DNA of 64,000 nucleotides, taken from contig CM030931.1 of the NCBI GenBank assembly GCA_018136815.1, positions 3,153,801-3,217,800 of the forward strand, written 5' to 3'. The notes under the pieces are model-generated. The model saw nothing but the letters and a program-made list of their open reading frames with translations, was not told where the DNA came from and did not search any database. Positions 40,638-51,454 of this stretch are shown here, piece after piece. Position 1 is the stretch's first letter. Each line of letters begins with the position of its first letter. The DNA comes from Isochrysis galbana (lineage: Eukaryota > Haptophyta > Isochrysidales > Isochrysidaceae). Made by a program: the position numbers and the translations under genes.

Positions 40638-41594
40638 TTATGCGCCAGAGGTTGACAGTGGCCGTGGTGCAACGGGTCGAGAGTAAACAAATAATTGGCC
40701 TCCTGGATCCTCCACGATCCTCATGTCGCCATCAAAATAGACGAGCTTAACTGCACAGCTAGGAGGGCCCTTATTCCACGGGAGCAGCTTCCATATGAAG
40801 CCGACTGGGACCTTTATGTTCCAGATGATCTCAGCAATCTTGAAACCGAGCTCTCCAGGGAGGGGCCGCAAGCCAGAGAGGCCTGGAACTGGCCTTGAGG
40901 TGGTGTAGTCAACAACCATGCGGATCTCGTCACCCTCAAGTTTGGCAGAGGATGCTGTGATCACGCTCCCACCAAACGTAGGTAGGAGCTTCCAGAAACC
41001 AATAATCGGAATAGTCGTCAAGGAGAGCAAATTGGTATCAAATTCAGAATACAGCATGCCTTCCTTGGAGTTGATAGTCTGCGCAACGCGACCGATTTTT
41101 GAAATGCCCCACGAGCACGTCTGGAGCTCGTGCAGACGGAAGAAGAGTTCAGCCTTGTCCGGCGCACCCGCCTCGGTGTACGCTTGCTGGATCGCCAGGA
41201 AGAAGGGGCTCGAGCGGAAGATGCCATGTGGTACATCCGTGAAGACCAGCTCCCACTCTCCGTCGAGAGCGTCGAGCGAGGTGGGTAGCGGCGGTCCGCT
41301 GGCGATGAGCTGTCTGAGGAGGGCGGTGGCAATCGCGGTGCGTTGCTTGTAGGCATCCGAGCTCGTCGGGTTGTACGACTGGCCGCGGTCGAGGCTGGCC
41401 GCCATGGTAAGGACCTGCATCTTGAGCTCAGTGTTGAGGCCGGCATTGGAGAAGATGGCAGGCTGTGGCTCGATGGCGGCGGCGCGCGTGGGCGGCGCGC
41501 GCGGGCGGGAGGATGTGTGCCGGCCCACGCTGAGCGCCGAGGCGAGCGGCAGCGCCGCGCCCAACAGCAGGCAGACCGCCGGCAGTACAGCCAT
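40638..41594 (-). CDS. PAP/fibrillin family protein, plastid-targeted
   Basis: Intronless, 318 residues. The start at 41594 (MAVLPAVCLLLGAALPLASA) begins an ER signal; the frame continues upstream only through microsatellite. A basic, Ala/Arg/Pro-rich transit stretch follows. The body matches plastid lipid-associated proteins (PAP/fibrillin): SLDALDGEWELVFTDVPHGI, then SPFFLAIQQAY, IGRVAQTINSKEGMLYSEFD, a middle lipocalin-like part, and near the C-terminus DGDMRIVEDPGGQLFVYSRP, the typical (D)..LRI.R...G..FV pattern. Fibrillins coat plastoglobules or thylakoids and help in lipid and plastoquinone metabolism and stress protection. The subgroup is not determined. Confidence 0.85.
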   Translation of the reverse strand: MAVLPAVCLLLGAALPLASALSVGRHTSSRPRAPPTRAAAIEPQPAIFSNAGLNTELKMQVLTMAASLDRGQSYNPTSSDAYKQRTAIATALLRQLIASGPPLPTSLDALDGEWELVFTDVPHGIFRSSPFFLAIQQAYTEAGAPDKAELFFRLHELQTCSWGISKIGRVAQTINSKEGMLYSEFDTNLLSLTTIPIIGFWKLLPTFGGSVITASSAKLEGDEIRMVVDYTTSRPVPGLSGLRPLPGELGFKIAEIIWNIKVPVGFIWKLLPWNKGPPSCAVKLVYFDGDMRIVEDPGGQLFVYSRPVAPRPLSTSGA

Positions 41595-41628
41595 CTCGGG
41601 CCGCACCGGGCCGCACCGCGCGCGAGAG

Positions 41629-41747
41629 AGCGGGTGGGGGGAGGGAGGGAAGTGGGGGCGGGGGGGGGGGGGGAGGGGAAGGGGGGGGGGGAGCGAGGGA
41701 GGGAGTTGGAGAGAGGGGGGGTGGGGAGAAAGGGAGAGGGAGAGGGA

Positions 41748-41787
<40 letters not shown>

Positions 41788-41900
41788 AGGGGGGGGGGGA
41801 AGAGGGGGAAAGGGAGAGGGTAGATAGAGGGGGAGGAGTGGAGCGGACCAGAAGACAGAAGGGGGGGGGGGGGGAGAGAGAGAGAGAGAGATCTCCTCTG
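41629..41900. repeat. G/GA-rich microsatellite upstream of PAP/fibrillin
   Basis: Long G-runs and (GA)n on the plus strand start about 35 bases before the start codon, reading as CT/C-rich in gene sense. Confidence 0.9.
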
Positions 41901-42975
41901 CTCTCGCAAGCAAGCGACCCCCTGGCGGCAAGTGAGAGAGGGCGGAGACAAGGCCAGAGACGCGGTGCGGAAGAGAGAAATGGACGCGCGCGCGGGGGGG
42001 GGGTCCATACAGATCTATTCCTAGCAGATAGTGGACCCATTTTATCCTCTCAATGACGATTATTAGGTCAGATGGTGTAGGTGAGGCTGAGGCAGGCTGT
42101 GGAGTGTTGAAGATGGCTCTTCTTGAGTTTGATAGTGATTGAGACACGCTGTAGCGAAAAATGAGGAGACACTCTTCGACTCGAAACTCGCGACTCGAGT
42201 CCCCGCGCGTGCAGAGTTCCCCTTCTTCCGCGTCCGCGCGCCGAGATGGTGTACAGTGTGAGAGGAGGGATCGTCGTCCGCGCGGGTGGAACCGTGAGAG
42301 AGCTACGCGCGGGTGTCGTGAATACATCGAGAAAGGGGAAGGGGAGGGGTGTGTGGGTGGGGGAGGTTGCATTGGCATCGACTTCCCGGGATAAGGAGAG
42401 GGGGGGGGGGGGAGGGGGCGGCGAGCCGGGGGTGTGGGGTGCCGGGGGCCCCTGTGGGTCCGTGCGGGGCGCCACCACCTTCACAGTTATGCACTCTTAC
42501 TCTCTGTGTGTGAATCCTCAAACTGGGGGGCCTCGTTGTGCGGAGTCAGAGCTGCGCGTCTTATTGGCAAAGTCAGAAGCCCCGGAGGTAACAGCGTCAC
42601 CCACCCCTTCCGGGGATCTCGAGGACGATCTCCGAGGATGTAACCGCTTCTTCCGCCGTGTTGCGACTCTCTCCGTCGTCTGGATTGTAGGAGGAGAGCC
42701 GCCCGACGTCCGCGTTCTCTTACTCGAAAGTCATCTTCCCTTGTCCTCGGTCTCTCCCGGTTGCGGCTCTCTCCCTCGAAAGTCACACTCAAGTTTATGT
42801 GAGTTTTCTCAAGGTTGCACTGCTCCGATCTCGTCAGAAACAGACGTGAAATAGAGAAGCCGCGCCAGAAGGAGCTCGAGTGGAAAGTACAAGAGCAGCG
42901 CGCCAAGCGAGAATGAACCGGGAGGGAGCGATGGAGGCGACGGAGCAAAGAAGGAGAAGAGAGAGGAGAGAGAGA

Positions 42976-43023
<48 letters not shown>

Positions 43024-43122
43024 GGGGAGGGAGGAAGAGAGGGAGGGAGGGAGGGAGGGAGGGGGGGAGAGAGAGCAGGCGAGGGGAGAGACAAGAGGAG
43101 CGTGTGCAGCCAAGCGCGAACA
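41901..43122. other. Intergenic, ending in a GA microsatellite
   Basis: Overlapping frames on both strands lack domains. A (GA)n and GGGA-rich tract occupies about 42945-43080, ending 40 bases before the seven-helix gene. Phrases such as GGTTGCGGCTCTCTCC and GGTGTAACCGCTTC-like pieces recur loosely around 42600-42790. Nothing coding is supported. Confidence 0.45.
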
Positions 43123-44344
43123 ATGGAATGGGAGTGGTGGGCCTCTGGCCCTGCGCTGGGCACTCTGCCAGCCAACGCAAGCCGTGCGCTCATCATGACC
43201 GCAACACCGGCTGACCCACATGTCAGCTGGATTCTCCTGTCAGTCTGCGCGGCCATGGGCATGCTGAGCTCGGCTCCCGTCGTCATGGCCATCTTGTCCT
43301 CCAAAAAGGCGAGGGAAAGGCGGCCCCACGTGACACGCTGCCTCAATCTGCTCCTCGTCTGTGCACGCCAAAGCGATTCAACCACCTTCCCACTTGCGAA
43401 TCCCACAGGCGCGTGGCTCAACCTTCACAATCTTGCTGGCCGTCCACCTCGGATGCGAATGCTTCATGAACCTCAACCTTCTTGGCACTCATCTGGCCAA
43501 CCTTGCGAGCGGTGGATATATCGCTTACGGCAGATGTGTCTGGCAGAGCATTTACATCATTTGGTTTGGCGGCACATCCTGGGGAGTGAATGCAATCACT
43601 TCGGTCGAGGTATTCCGGCTGCTAAAGGCATCCAAGATGCTTACCAACTACATCCCCCCCTCGAGATCCACCGTTCTTCTTCGATGCCTTGGAGTGTGGC
43701 TCTTGAACGGCATGTTGGCCGCCCTCGTCTTATTCCCACATGTACCGCACAAGCCGCTCCTGGTGCGGGGTCTCATGTGCCTCCCAGTAGCCGACGGCAC
43801 ACAGCTTGGGCGCTCGTTGACATTCATCCTCGTTGTCATGCCTCTGAATGCGCTGATACCATCTTTTGTTACACTCGTCATTGGAGTCTTGAGCCTCACA
43901 CAGAGGTTGCTCCACTTTGATCTTGAGAGGAGGGTCACCGGCCTCAACCAAGCCTCGGAACCACCTCGCACGTCAAGAGCTTTGCACGAGATGGCAGCGT
44001 ACCGTGAACGAGTCGCGGCCGCGAGATCGTTGTTCATCTACTTTGCGCGCGTGTTCCTCGGTCTGCTGGTGTGGTATCCTACATTCATTGTGCTCTTGGT
44101 AGGACTGAGGCCCGTCGCGCCGTTTGTGGTGGGCATGTCGCTCATTTCCTTGCAGTCGTGCATCTCATCTTTGCTCGCCTTGACCAAATCAGACGTCCGC
44201 CACGCCACGCGGAAGCTTTTCCAACGCTGCATTCCGGGCGCGAAGGCCTCTACTCCAAAGAGGCCGGTTGCTGGATTTTCCCTTGATCCTCGCAAGCAGC
44301 TCGCCATCTTTGGGTCAAAGTCCATGGTGCAACCTGGTGACTAG
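43123..44344 (+). CDS. Seven-transmembrane receptor-like protein
   Basis: Two exons, 43123-43329 and 43409-44344, with a GTGACA..CACAG intron of 79 bases in phase 0; 380 residues. Hydrophobic helices: WILLSVCAAMGMLSSAPVVM; FTILLAVHLGCECFMNLNLL; CVWQSIYIIWFGGTSWGVNA; LRCLGVWLLNGMLAALVLF; FILVVMPLNALIPSFVTLVI; ARVFLGLLVWYPTFIVLLVG; PFVVGMSLISLQSCISSLLA. The short N-terminus carries an N-glycosylation sequon (NAS), helix 3 ends in a charged segment, and the seventh helix is followed by LTKSDVRHATRKLF, resembling the amphipathic helix 8 of rhodopsin-like receptors. The topology fits a GPCR. No NPxxY or DRY motif is clearly present, so a divergent class is likely. Ligand unknown. Confidence 0.7.
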
Positions 44345-45543
44345 ATCTACATAGTAAATCCAATCATGCATCGAGAACTGATACGGGAAGAACTCTTCGG
44401 GCGCAACGTCGCATGTTAGCCGCCCCGGGACTAGTCACTCATTTTTGTCCTTCTTGCTACATTTGTACAGCATCCCTCTTCCTCCACTCCGAGTACGCGC
44501 CGCGCGAACTAAGCCTTCTCGCCGTCGCCTGACTCTGCCCTCGATCCGCCCCCTCATCCCTGCCTCCCCTACACTCTACCCTCGGATACCAAGGTGAGGC
44601 CGAGGTAGTGCACGAGGAAACTGGCCGCATGGCAGGAAATGGGGGTCGGTAGAGTGCGCGAACTGGAAAGCAAGCATCCCAAAGCCGCGCGCGCAGCGAG
44701 AATATTAAAATGTTCGTAGCGTCTCTTTGCAATGCTACTATCACCGTAATGGCACTAACGCACTTACGGGCAAGGCCAATCCCAACGCGCGCAACAACAC
44801 CTCAACAATCGAGTTAGACAATCAGTAGGCCGGCCCTTGCCAACCCGTAAAACGACTACCTTTGAAACGATAGGGTCATGGAGCGCGCGCCGCTCTCCTC
44901 CTTCCCTGCCCCCTGCCGGCCCACCTCGCGCGCAGCGAGCAGCGACGGACGACCGACCCATGAGTCCGACGCCGCGCCACAGAAGCGCCCGCGAGAGGGG
45001 CGCCACGATCAGCCAGGTGCGCATGAGCCACGGCCCGTGCCACCTCTACACAGCCATATTCTGTCGTATTCCATACGATGACAAACTTTTACTTATAACC
45101 TGTGGGTTATTTTTAAGCCTCAAGGTCTCGTCGATTGGTATGCCGCCTCTTCTCTTACTTTCTCTCGATGTCATCAAATGTTCCATGACTGTCTTTCGTC
45201 TTCTCTCGTCCATTGATCGTAGCTCCCCCAGCGAGGTCTGCCCTCGTTGTGCCGACCCCTCTGTCGCATGTCTGCGCGTTGCTGAATTGCCCTAGTGCCG
45301 ACGCCTTGCCGTCCGTCCAGGTGTGGTTAGTTTTCGCCCTGTTTGGTTTAGTTTGTGTGGTTCTGTGCCCTCAGACTTTTTGAGTCCTTGTGTTGTAGTC
45401 TCCCGTGTCTACCTTGGACCTAAGAAGCTCTCATTCTCATTCTCTCTCTCCCACTAGCTCGCTAGCTAGCCTCGTCTCTACTCTCCGACGCCACGCGTTG
45501 CAATCCTCCGACCTTCCGTCTACCTCTTCGCTCGTAGCGTTCG
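44345..45543. other. Intergenic, no gene recognised
   Basis: Open frames at 44837-45295 have no domain. From about 45290 the sequence becomes T- and CT-rich, like the leader that precedes the gag-like frame at 45544. Confidence 0.4.
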
Positions 45544-46449
45544 ATGGCAGACACTGTCAGACCCGATTCTTACTATGACCTTTCAGACATCTTCCCGCAA
45601 GCAGCAATCAACGAACGCTCTACGGCCGCGTCAGCTGCCGGCTCGATCGAACGGCCCTCTGCCTATGAGCCTATGAGCCTGTAGTCATCGCGTGTTCGAC
45701 AAGCACAAATTCTGGCTTGGCGCCTACGACCTACGACCGCGCCCTCTCACAGTCCCGCTCCCCCTCAGTCCATGGGAGCAGCGGGAACCTCTTTTGGCCC
45801 ACAAGGGGTCCACTTCGTCGGAGTCGGCGGCTCCTCCGAGCCTCCGCAAGACCCTTCAAGCACAGCGGTGCCCTCCACCGCTCCATCGGACGAGCCGCTG
45901 CTCGTAGACCCATTCCGCGAGCGAGCCGAGCTCACCTTCCTCGGGACCTCGGGCTACCCAAAGCTTGACCCCCATGCCCACCCGCTCGAAGACAGCGCTT
46001 GGGAACACGCGAGCGAGGCTTCCTCCGCCGCTGACCTCTTAGCCGGCCGCCTCGCCCACATGCAGTCCGCGATCGAAGCTCAACAACTTCGAGACGACAA
46101 ACGCGACCGAGAGCACACTGCTCTCCTCGAGATGATAGCGGGCCTCAACGGCAATGGCTTTCCTACGCGTCCGCTTGGCGCTGCGGCGGCCGGAGCGGCG
46201 CTTACAAGGGTGCAGGCGGAGGGCATGGCCTGGCTGGCTAGAGGCCGAAGCAAAAGCGTCCTCAGGCTGCGGCCGTCGCGCGCGGCGTGCGTAGGCCCCA
46301 CTGGCCAGCTGTCCCACGCGCAGCGCGTTCAGCTCAACGCGCGTGAGGCTGAGCCTGCGAATGATGGCGCTGGCGCGCTGTCTGTGTGCGCGCGCTATCG
46401 GCCCTTGTTGCTGTCAACCTGTGAGCGCACAGGCAGTCCACTACCCTGA
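45544..46449 (+). mobile_element. Gag-like fossil (tentative)
   Basis: A frame begins MADTVRPDSYYDLSDIFPQA, and a second starts at 45772, with Ser/Pro-rich text followed by a short coiled coil (LAGRLAHMQSAIEAQQLRDD). Pro/Ser-rich start, coiled coil and a pyrimidine-rich leader are typical of retroelement gag regions in this window, but no capsid or zinc-knuckle motif is seen. It appears broken. A host gene is possible. Confidence 0.3.
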
Positions 46450-46879
46450 TCATATAGGTGTGCGGTGTGCGCCTTGTGCATGGCTGTTGGTGCGCGTTCG
46501 TTTTTGTATTCCTTCTCGTGTGTGCGCCCTCTAGCGCCTTGCCGCCCATGTCGCTCTCCTCCGGACCGCCACCAAGTCTGCACCTGCATCCGCCCGCGTG
46601 GAGTGTGCCACGGCGTCGGGGGGGACGAACGACGGCCGGAGGAAACGAACCGCGCGCGGAGACCTAAAATTGGACACGGGCTTGCTGCGCCCCCCCCACC
46701 CGCAACACGAGGATTTTTTCAGTTTTTCAGTGGAAACTTCCCAACACCAATACACCCAACAAGCACATATCCGGGGCCCATTAATTAGGACTCAGACCCC
46801 CCTTGGGCCCCAACCACAAAACACAAAACGTAATCAAATGCTGACAACAAACGCAGACGTTGAAATCGCGAAGGGCTAA

Positions 46880-47440
46880 AACGCTCAACTTCGAATCGAA
46901 ACCGGGCGCGGTGCGTGCCCGATTTCGACGATGCATCCATATGGGGGATGACCCGCCAGACACCAAATACACAGGGCCCACCCGCCTAGTCACGCCAATC
47001 GGACAGGCCGCGCGCTGAAACCTCGGCCAAAATCAGCCATCCGCTGAGCCCATTGGACGCCTAACGTCTCCGAGCGAGACCCAGAGAGCCCAACTTCGAA
47101 CTGATGGCGGGCACGATACGTGCCCGATTTCGACGATCCATCCATATGAGGGGCCTCACCAGACACCAAATACACTGGGGCCACCCGCATAGTCACGCCA
47201 ATCGGACAGGCCGCGCGCTGAAATCTCGTCGAAATCAGTCATTCGTTGTTCGTTGAGCCCATTGGACGTTTGACGTCTCCGAGTGATGCCCGTAGAGCCC
47301 AACTTCGAACTGATGCCGGGCACGATGCGTGCCCGATTTCGACGATCCATCCATATGAGTGAGGGGCCTCACCAGACGCCAAATACACTGGGGCCACCCG
47401 CACAGTCACGCCAATCGCACAGGCGTCATCGGTGGCGCGA
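46880..47440. repeat. Three tandem copies of a 207-base unit
   Basis: The phrase CGTGCCCGATTTCGACGAT recurs at about 46914, 47119 and 47328, a period of 205-209 bases. Each unit also holds CCAAATACAC, GTCACGCCAATCG(G/C)ACAGG and TTGGACG(C/T). The first copy is the most diverged. No coding frame is shared. Confidence 0.8.
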
Positions 47441-47756
47441 GCATCGGCGGGAGCAGCGACCTTAGGTCCCAGGGAGGATAAGGGGGGGGGGGGTGCCCTG
47501 CAAGTAGAACTTATACCATCCTCATTCATGCGGTTATATGCCAAGAAAACAACCAAACACGAGGTCGCAGCCTCTCATGTCTCATGTGTTGAACTAAGTC
47601 TAAACTTAGTTGCAGTTGACAAATTGCAAATTGCGCACAACGTTCGACAAAAAGTTTGGGCTTGGGCAGTCAGCTACAAGAATTGCGCAAGTTCGGCCTA
47701 CAAGTTTGAGTGAATTCCGCTAAAAGTATTTACCTGACCCTATCTCCTTCGCGTGT

Positions 47757-48030
47757 CTCGCCGGTCCTGGGAGTCCTACACGGGCCCATGTCTGCTTGCC
47801 TTGGTTGCTACAAGTTACGAGGAGAGGGAGAAGGGGGGAAGGTGCTAGCATGAGTGCTAGCCCATGCGGGCCTGGGAGTGCGCCTCCTGACCCGCGCTCA
47901 CTGGGGGTCTGGGTCAGGATTGTGAATGCTCAGCTCATGCCAGGAGGCACACGCCTTCAAGATTTTTTTCATGCTAAGAGGCAGAGTCGGAGGTTGACTA
48001 GCAGGCCCCCCGGAGCCGGGGGGAGGGCAC
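47757..48030 (+). repeat. Dispersed repeat R4, copy 1
   Basis: Similar to 53257-53470 in the same orientation: TCTCGCCGGTCCTG, GAGGGGGGAAG, GGGGGTCTGGGTCAG, CTCAGC(T/C)CATGCCA(G/A)GAGGC and a run before GGCCCCCC. The two copies are diverged. The frame-like text is not convincing as a gene. Confidence 0.55.
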
Positions 48031-48314
48031 GAGACGCACTCGATCGCTCGAACTAACGTGCCGCCGACTTTTGATGGAATACGGGCTCGCAAAGCAAGGC
48101 GGAGTAAGGGTTGGTGGACAAGGGAATGAAGTTGCACTTGTCCACAGCTGCGCGCGGCGAGAACGAACGATTTCTTAAGCATGGCAGCTTGGTGGATCAT
48201 AAGAGAGAAAATGTCGAGTTGATTTGGGGGGGGGGGGGTTGAAAGGAGCAAGGGGAGCGAAGAATCAAGTCCACAGGAAGAAGTAGATCCATGGGCCAGG
48301 GTTCAAGCACTAGC

Positions 48315-50129
48315 TCAAACCTCAATAGTCGAGTCGCGTTCCTTCGTCGGCAATATCGCCATGTCATTGCTGTCGCGGATAGTGAAGGTGCCTCTTCGTA
48401 AGCCAAAGGCAGCCGCTGCCGCGAGGGCGCAAGCGGCAAGCCTAAGCCAATGAGATATGCGTGCGCCAGCGACAACCCCGCCCCCGTACGCGCCGCCAAT
48501 GGTTAGCACGGCAACGTGCAGGGCCCCCAGCCCAGTAGCTCGCAGCTGAGTGGGCAGCAGTTCCGTAGTTGAGGTCCACACCACTTGCAAGGCGCAGAGG
48601 GCGAAGGCACGCGTACCGAGCACGGCAGCGTGCGGTAAGCCGCTCAAGGGCACAAGGCAGAGCGCGCCGAGAATTACTGAGAGGACAAGCAGCGCGCGCT
48701 GTCGATCAATACGAGAAAGGATAGGCGCAAGAGCGAAGGCGACGGGCAGTTCCGTCGCTGCGATTAAAAGAGCCATGCCCGCCGGGACCACAGGCGGCGT
48801 GCTTTGCACGGAGGAGCCATCGCAAGTCGTACTATCCTTCGGGGGGTGCAGGTAGACCCCAAGCGCTGCGCCGCGGAGAGACGCTGCTGCTGCGCCAAGC
48901 AACAGCATGGCTACTCCGGCACGGCGGAGAGGCGGCGGTGCAGGCTGGCTCCCGCTCCCGTTCATGCCCGGAGCGGATGAGGCTGCCGAGACCGATGCGG
49001 GCATACCTTGTGGCATGAGTTGCTTCTGTGCGAGAAGCGATTCCAGATCGGCTGCCCTTTCCCCCCCGTTGATGCTCGCGGCGCGACGAAGTGCGTCATG
49101 CGTGCGGACGATCTTGCCTCGGAGGAGCAGGCCACGCGGAGATTCTGGCAGGCGAAGGAGGCTGAGGGGCACCAGAAGGCAAAGCACCAGCCCTGCACTG
49201 CTACCCGCGAGCCATCTCCAGCCTGATGGGGTGCCAGTCAGGCAGATCGCAGCCAGCACGCGCTGGAGCAATGCTGCAGCCGGCATCACGGCAGCCGTTC
49301 GGTGAATGCGCCCAGTTCGATGGAGAGATGGTAGCCACTCGGCGTAGAGAGTCGATGCTGCGGCAGCCGCGGCAGTTGATGAAGCAGAGGAGGCGAAGCA
49401 AGCAGCCAGAAGGATCGGGAGGCTGGGAGCGGAGGCTGTAACGGCCAGAGAAGTACCGAATAAGGCTAGTGATGTGATGAGCACAGTGCGTCGGCCCGCG
49501 TGATCCGCAAAGCGTCCAAGTCCAACACCCCCGAACAGAGACCCGGCAAGAGAAAACAAGAGCACTGCGGAATGGCCGCTCAAGACGGGCTCCGTTGCGT
49601 CAATCGGCAACGAGTCTCGAGCCCACGGCATTGAGCACCACGTTCCTGGCGATGTGAGGCTCGCTAGGAGGATGGGGTCGCCAAATGCCAGCGTCTGAGA
49701 GAAGAAGACGGCCAGGACGAGCCAACGATGCAACCTGCCGTGACCAATGACCTCCAAGGCACCCTCAATGCTCATCCCATCCTCGGAGACCAAAGGCTGC
49801 ATCACCGAAGAATCGCAGGTTCCCCGAGAGACCACACCATGCTTCCAACCGGAGTTGCAGCCCAGCCCAACGGAAGCGTTGGTATTCACCCCGGGATCAT
49901 CACTGGCTGGGTTAAATGGAGATTTACACGCTGACCTCCGTGAGCTCCAGGTGGAGGACATCTGCCTGCGTGGAGATAACCCAGCGTCGATTGGAGGCGG
50001 GATGGCGTTTGACTGGGCATCAGGCCTCTGGGCGAGCTCGGCCCTCTGCGCGGCTGTGAGTGAGTCACTATCTGCTGTCTGCAGCACACGCAGCTGCAGC
50101 TTGGCGAGCTTGTCGTCGAGCGACGGCAT
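48315..50129 (-). CDS. MFS transporter, SLC22/SV2-like
   Basis: Intronless frame of 604 residues. A cytosolic N-terminal region of about 125 residues precedes the membrane part. Helix 1 is about WLVLAVFFSQTLAFGD. The MFS motif A between helices 2 and 3 reads GRFADHAGRRTVLI (pattern G.L.D..GRR). After helix 6 is LRLPESPRGLLLRGK, the PESPR motif of the sugar/organic-ion branch. The second half has SRIDRQRALLVL and WTSTTELLPTQLRATGLG, matching the (E)..PT..R..G signature. Twelve helices are plausible. Substrate unknown; plasma membrane or vesicle location is inferred. A purine-rich tract on the plus strand (50240-50350) and the recurrent motif at 50444-50462 lie upstream. Confidence 0.85.
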   Translation of the reverse strand: MPSLDDKLAKLQLRVLQTADSDSLTAAQRAELAQRPDAQSNAIPPPIDAGLSPRRQMSSTWSSRRSACKSPFNPASDDPGVNTNASVGLGCNSGWKHGVVSRGTCDSSVMQPLVSEDGMSIEGALEVIGHGRLHRWLVLAVFFSQTLAFGDPILLASLTSPGTWCSMPWARDSLPIDATEPVLSGHSAVLLFSLAGSLFGGVGLGRFADHAGRRTVLITSLALFGTSLAVTASAPSLPILLAACFASSASSTAAAAAASTLYAEWLPSLHRTGRIHRTAAVMPAAALLQRVLAAICLTGTPSGWRWLAGSSAGLVLCLLVPLSLLRLPESPRGLLLRGKIVRTHDALRRAASINGGERAADLESLLAQKQLMPQGMPASVSAASSAPGMNGSGSQPAPPPLRRAGVAMLLLGAAAASLRGAALGVYLHPPKDSTTCDGSSVQSTPPVVPAGMALLIAATELPVAFALAPILSRIDRQRALLVLSVILGALCLVPLSGLPHAAVLGTRAFALCALQVVWTSTTELLPTQLRATGLGALHVAVLTIGGAYGGGVVAGARISHWLRLAACALAAAAAFGLRRGTFTIRDSNDMAILPTKERDSTIEV

Positions 50130-50443
50130 CTATGTCTACCTCCCCGTCCCGCGAGAGTCGCCAGAGTGCGTTGTGAGCAGGCTGGGTGCGGAGAGAGCGG
50201 GAAGGCAAGGAGTCCGGGTAGAGCCGGAGCAACCGGAGAGCTGCTGCGAAGTATGCTGGGGAGGGCGAGGAGGGCGAGGTGGGAAAGAGGGGAGGAGAGG
50301 AGGAGGGGAGGAAGGGGAGGAAGGGGGGTGGGGGGTTGGCGGTCGAGAGAGAGCGCCGCGGCCGATGAACAATGAGGCCAAGGCCTTTTCTTAACTCTAG
50401 ACAGTTGGAAGAAAAGGGAAACGAGAAAGGAGAAAGGAGAGGT

Positions 50444-50462
50444 GTCAGAATTTTGTTGTCCT
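50444..50462 (-). promoter_or_regulatory. Recurrent motif upstream of the MFS gene
   Basis: Read on the minus strand it is AGGACAACAAAATTCTGAC, the motif of 14658-14679 with three bases missing and one change. It lies about 315 bases before the start codon, in gene sense. Confidence 0.4.
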
Positions 50463-50575
50463 TGTTTAACCTTAGCTTTGTGGGATCGTAGCCTTCTTCG
50501 GCAACGGAGCCTCCCACCCCCCACCCCCCGGATGCCCCGTCAGGTCTCAGGCCATCAGGTCTTGGCGACCTGATA

Positions 50576-50610
50576 CCTGATATCAGGTGATATCAGGACC
50601 TCATATGAGG
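50576..50610. repeat. CCTGATATCAGG and CCTCATATGAGG palindromes
   Basis: Two perfect 12-base palindromes (50576-50587 and 50599-50610), with further TGATATCAGG half-copies on both sides between 50540 and 50630. The style resembles the CTGATGTCAG cluster at 37.2-37.6 kb. Confidence 0.75.
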
Positions 50611-50703
50611 TTGATATCAGGTGGTCCACCACTAATATTATAATTTTTTTCTAATGAGCCATTCTAAATTCTAAGATCAGAGGCAGAGGAAATGGACGTA
50701 CTA

Positions 50704-51046
50704 CGTCTAAAAACCTTCTAATATTCTTACCGCACTCGCGGCGAATGGAACCACTACCTACTACACATAGTACGTAGCATACTTTCTACACCCCCACTCC
50801 CCGGCCCTTCTCCCCCCGCCATCAGGCGGCTCCCCCCGTGCACTACTAGGGGGATAGGGGTGAAGGGCTTAGATATGGTCCGGTGGCCCGCGCCACCCCC
50901 CGGTGATCTTTCCCCCCCTTCCTCCTGTGTCTCCGAGTGGGCGGCGGCTTCAGTCCCGACTTATCCTGTAAACAGGAGCGGGACTTACCAATTTTTCGGT
51001 GAGCGGAGCTCTCGCTCCGCCCACCCCCTTCTCCGCGCCCTCTCTC
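50704..51046 (-). repeat. Dispersed repeat R2, copy c
   Basis: Close match to the reverse complement of 11820-12150, from TTCTAATATTCTTACCGCAC to the GCTCTCGCTCCGCCCACCCC block. It is preceded by the palindrome GACGTACTACGTC at about 50697, which also occurs at about 52575 and 53503. Confidence 0.75.
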
Positions 51047-51049
51047 AAG

Positions 51050-51335
51050 GCGAGAAGCGCTCAATCACCATCACCCACCGCATGGAAAAGCGTTCAATCA
51101 CCATCAGCCTACACGTGGAACGCGCTCAATCACCATCACCCCCACCGCATGGAAAAAGCGTTCAATCACCATCAGCCTACACGTGGAACGCGCTCAATCA
51201 CCATCACCCCCACCGCATGGAAAAAGCGTTCAATCACCATCAGCCTACACGTGGAACGCGTTCAATCACCATCAGCCTACACGTGGAACGCGTTCAATCA
51301 CCATCACTCCCCCACCGCATGGAAAAGCGTTCAAT
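51050..51335. repeat. Minisatellite of TCAATCACCATCA units
   Basis: About ten copies of (G/C)TTCAATCACCATCA or CTCAATCACCATCA alternate with two linkers, CCACCGCATGGAAAA(A)GCG and GCCTACACGTGGAACGCG, giving a higher-order repeat of about 65 bases. The linkers contain CACGTG. It starts exactly where the match to repeat R2 ends. Confidence 0.85.
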
Positions 51336-51454
51336 CGCGGAAGATCGTGGAGATCATGAGGGTAGCGCTATCCAACCCACTCGTTTGGCAAGAGGGTATG
51401 CTGGCGATGTCAGCCTGAACGAAGGGGTCCGATTTACCTGACTTTTTGTGACGT

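Noticed and set aside
40638-42056. Long frames on both strands over the PAP/fibrillin upstream tract
   Set aside because: They are Ser/Leu/Pro or Arg/Glu repeats produced by the GA/CT microsatellite. The true gene starts at 41594.
44837-45295. 152-residue open frame
   Set aside because: No domain, mixed composition, and no pyrimidine or purine tract at its start as seen for real genes here.
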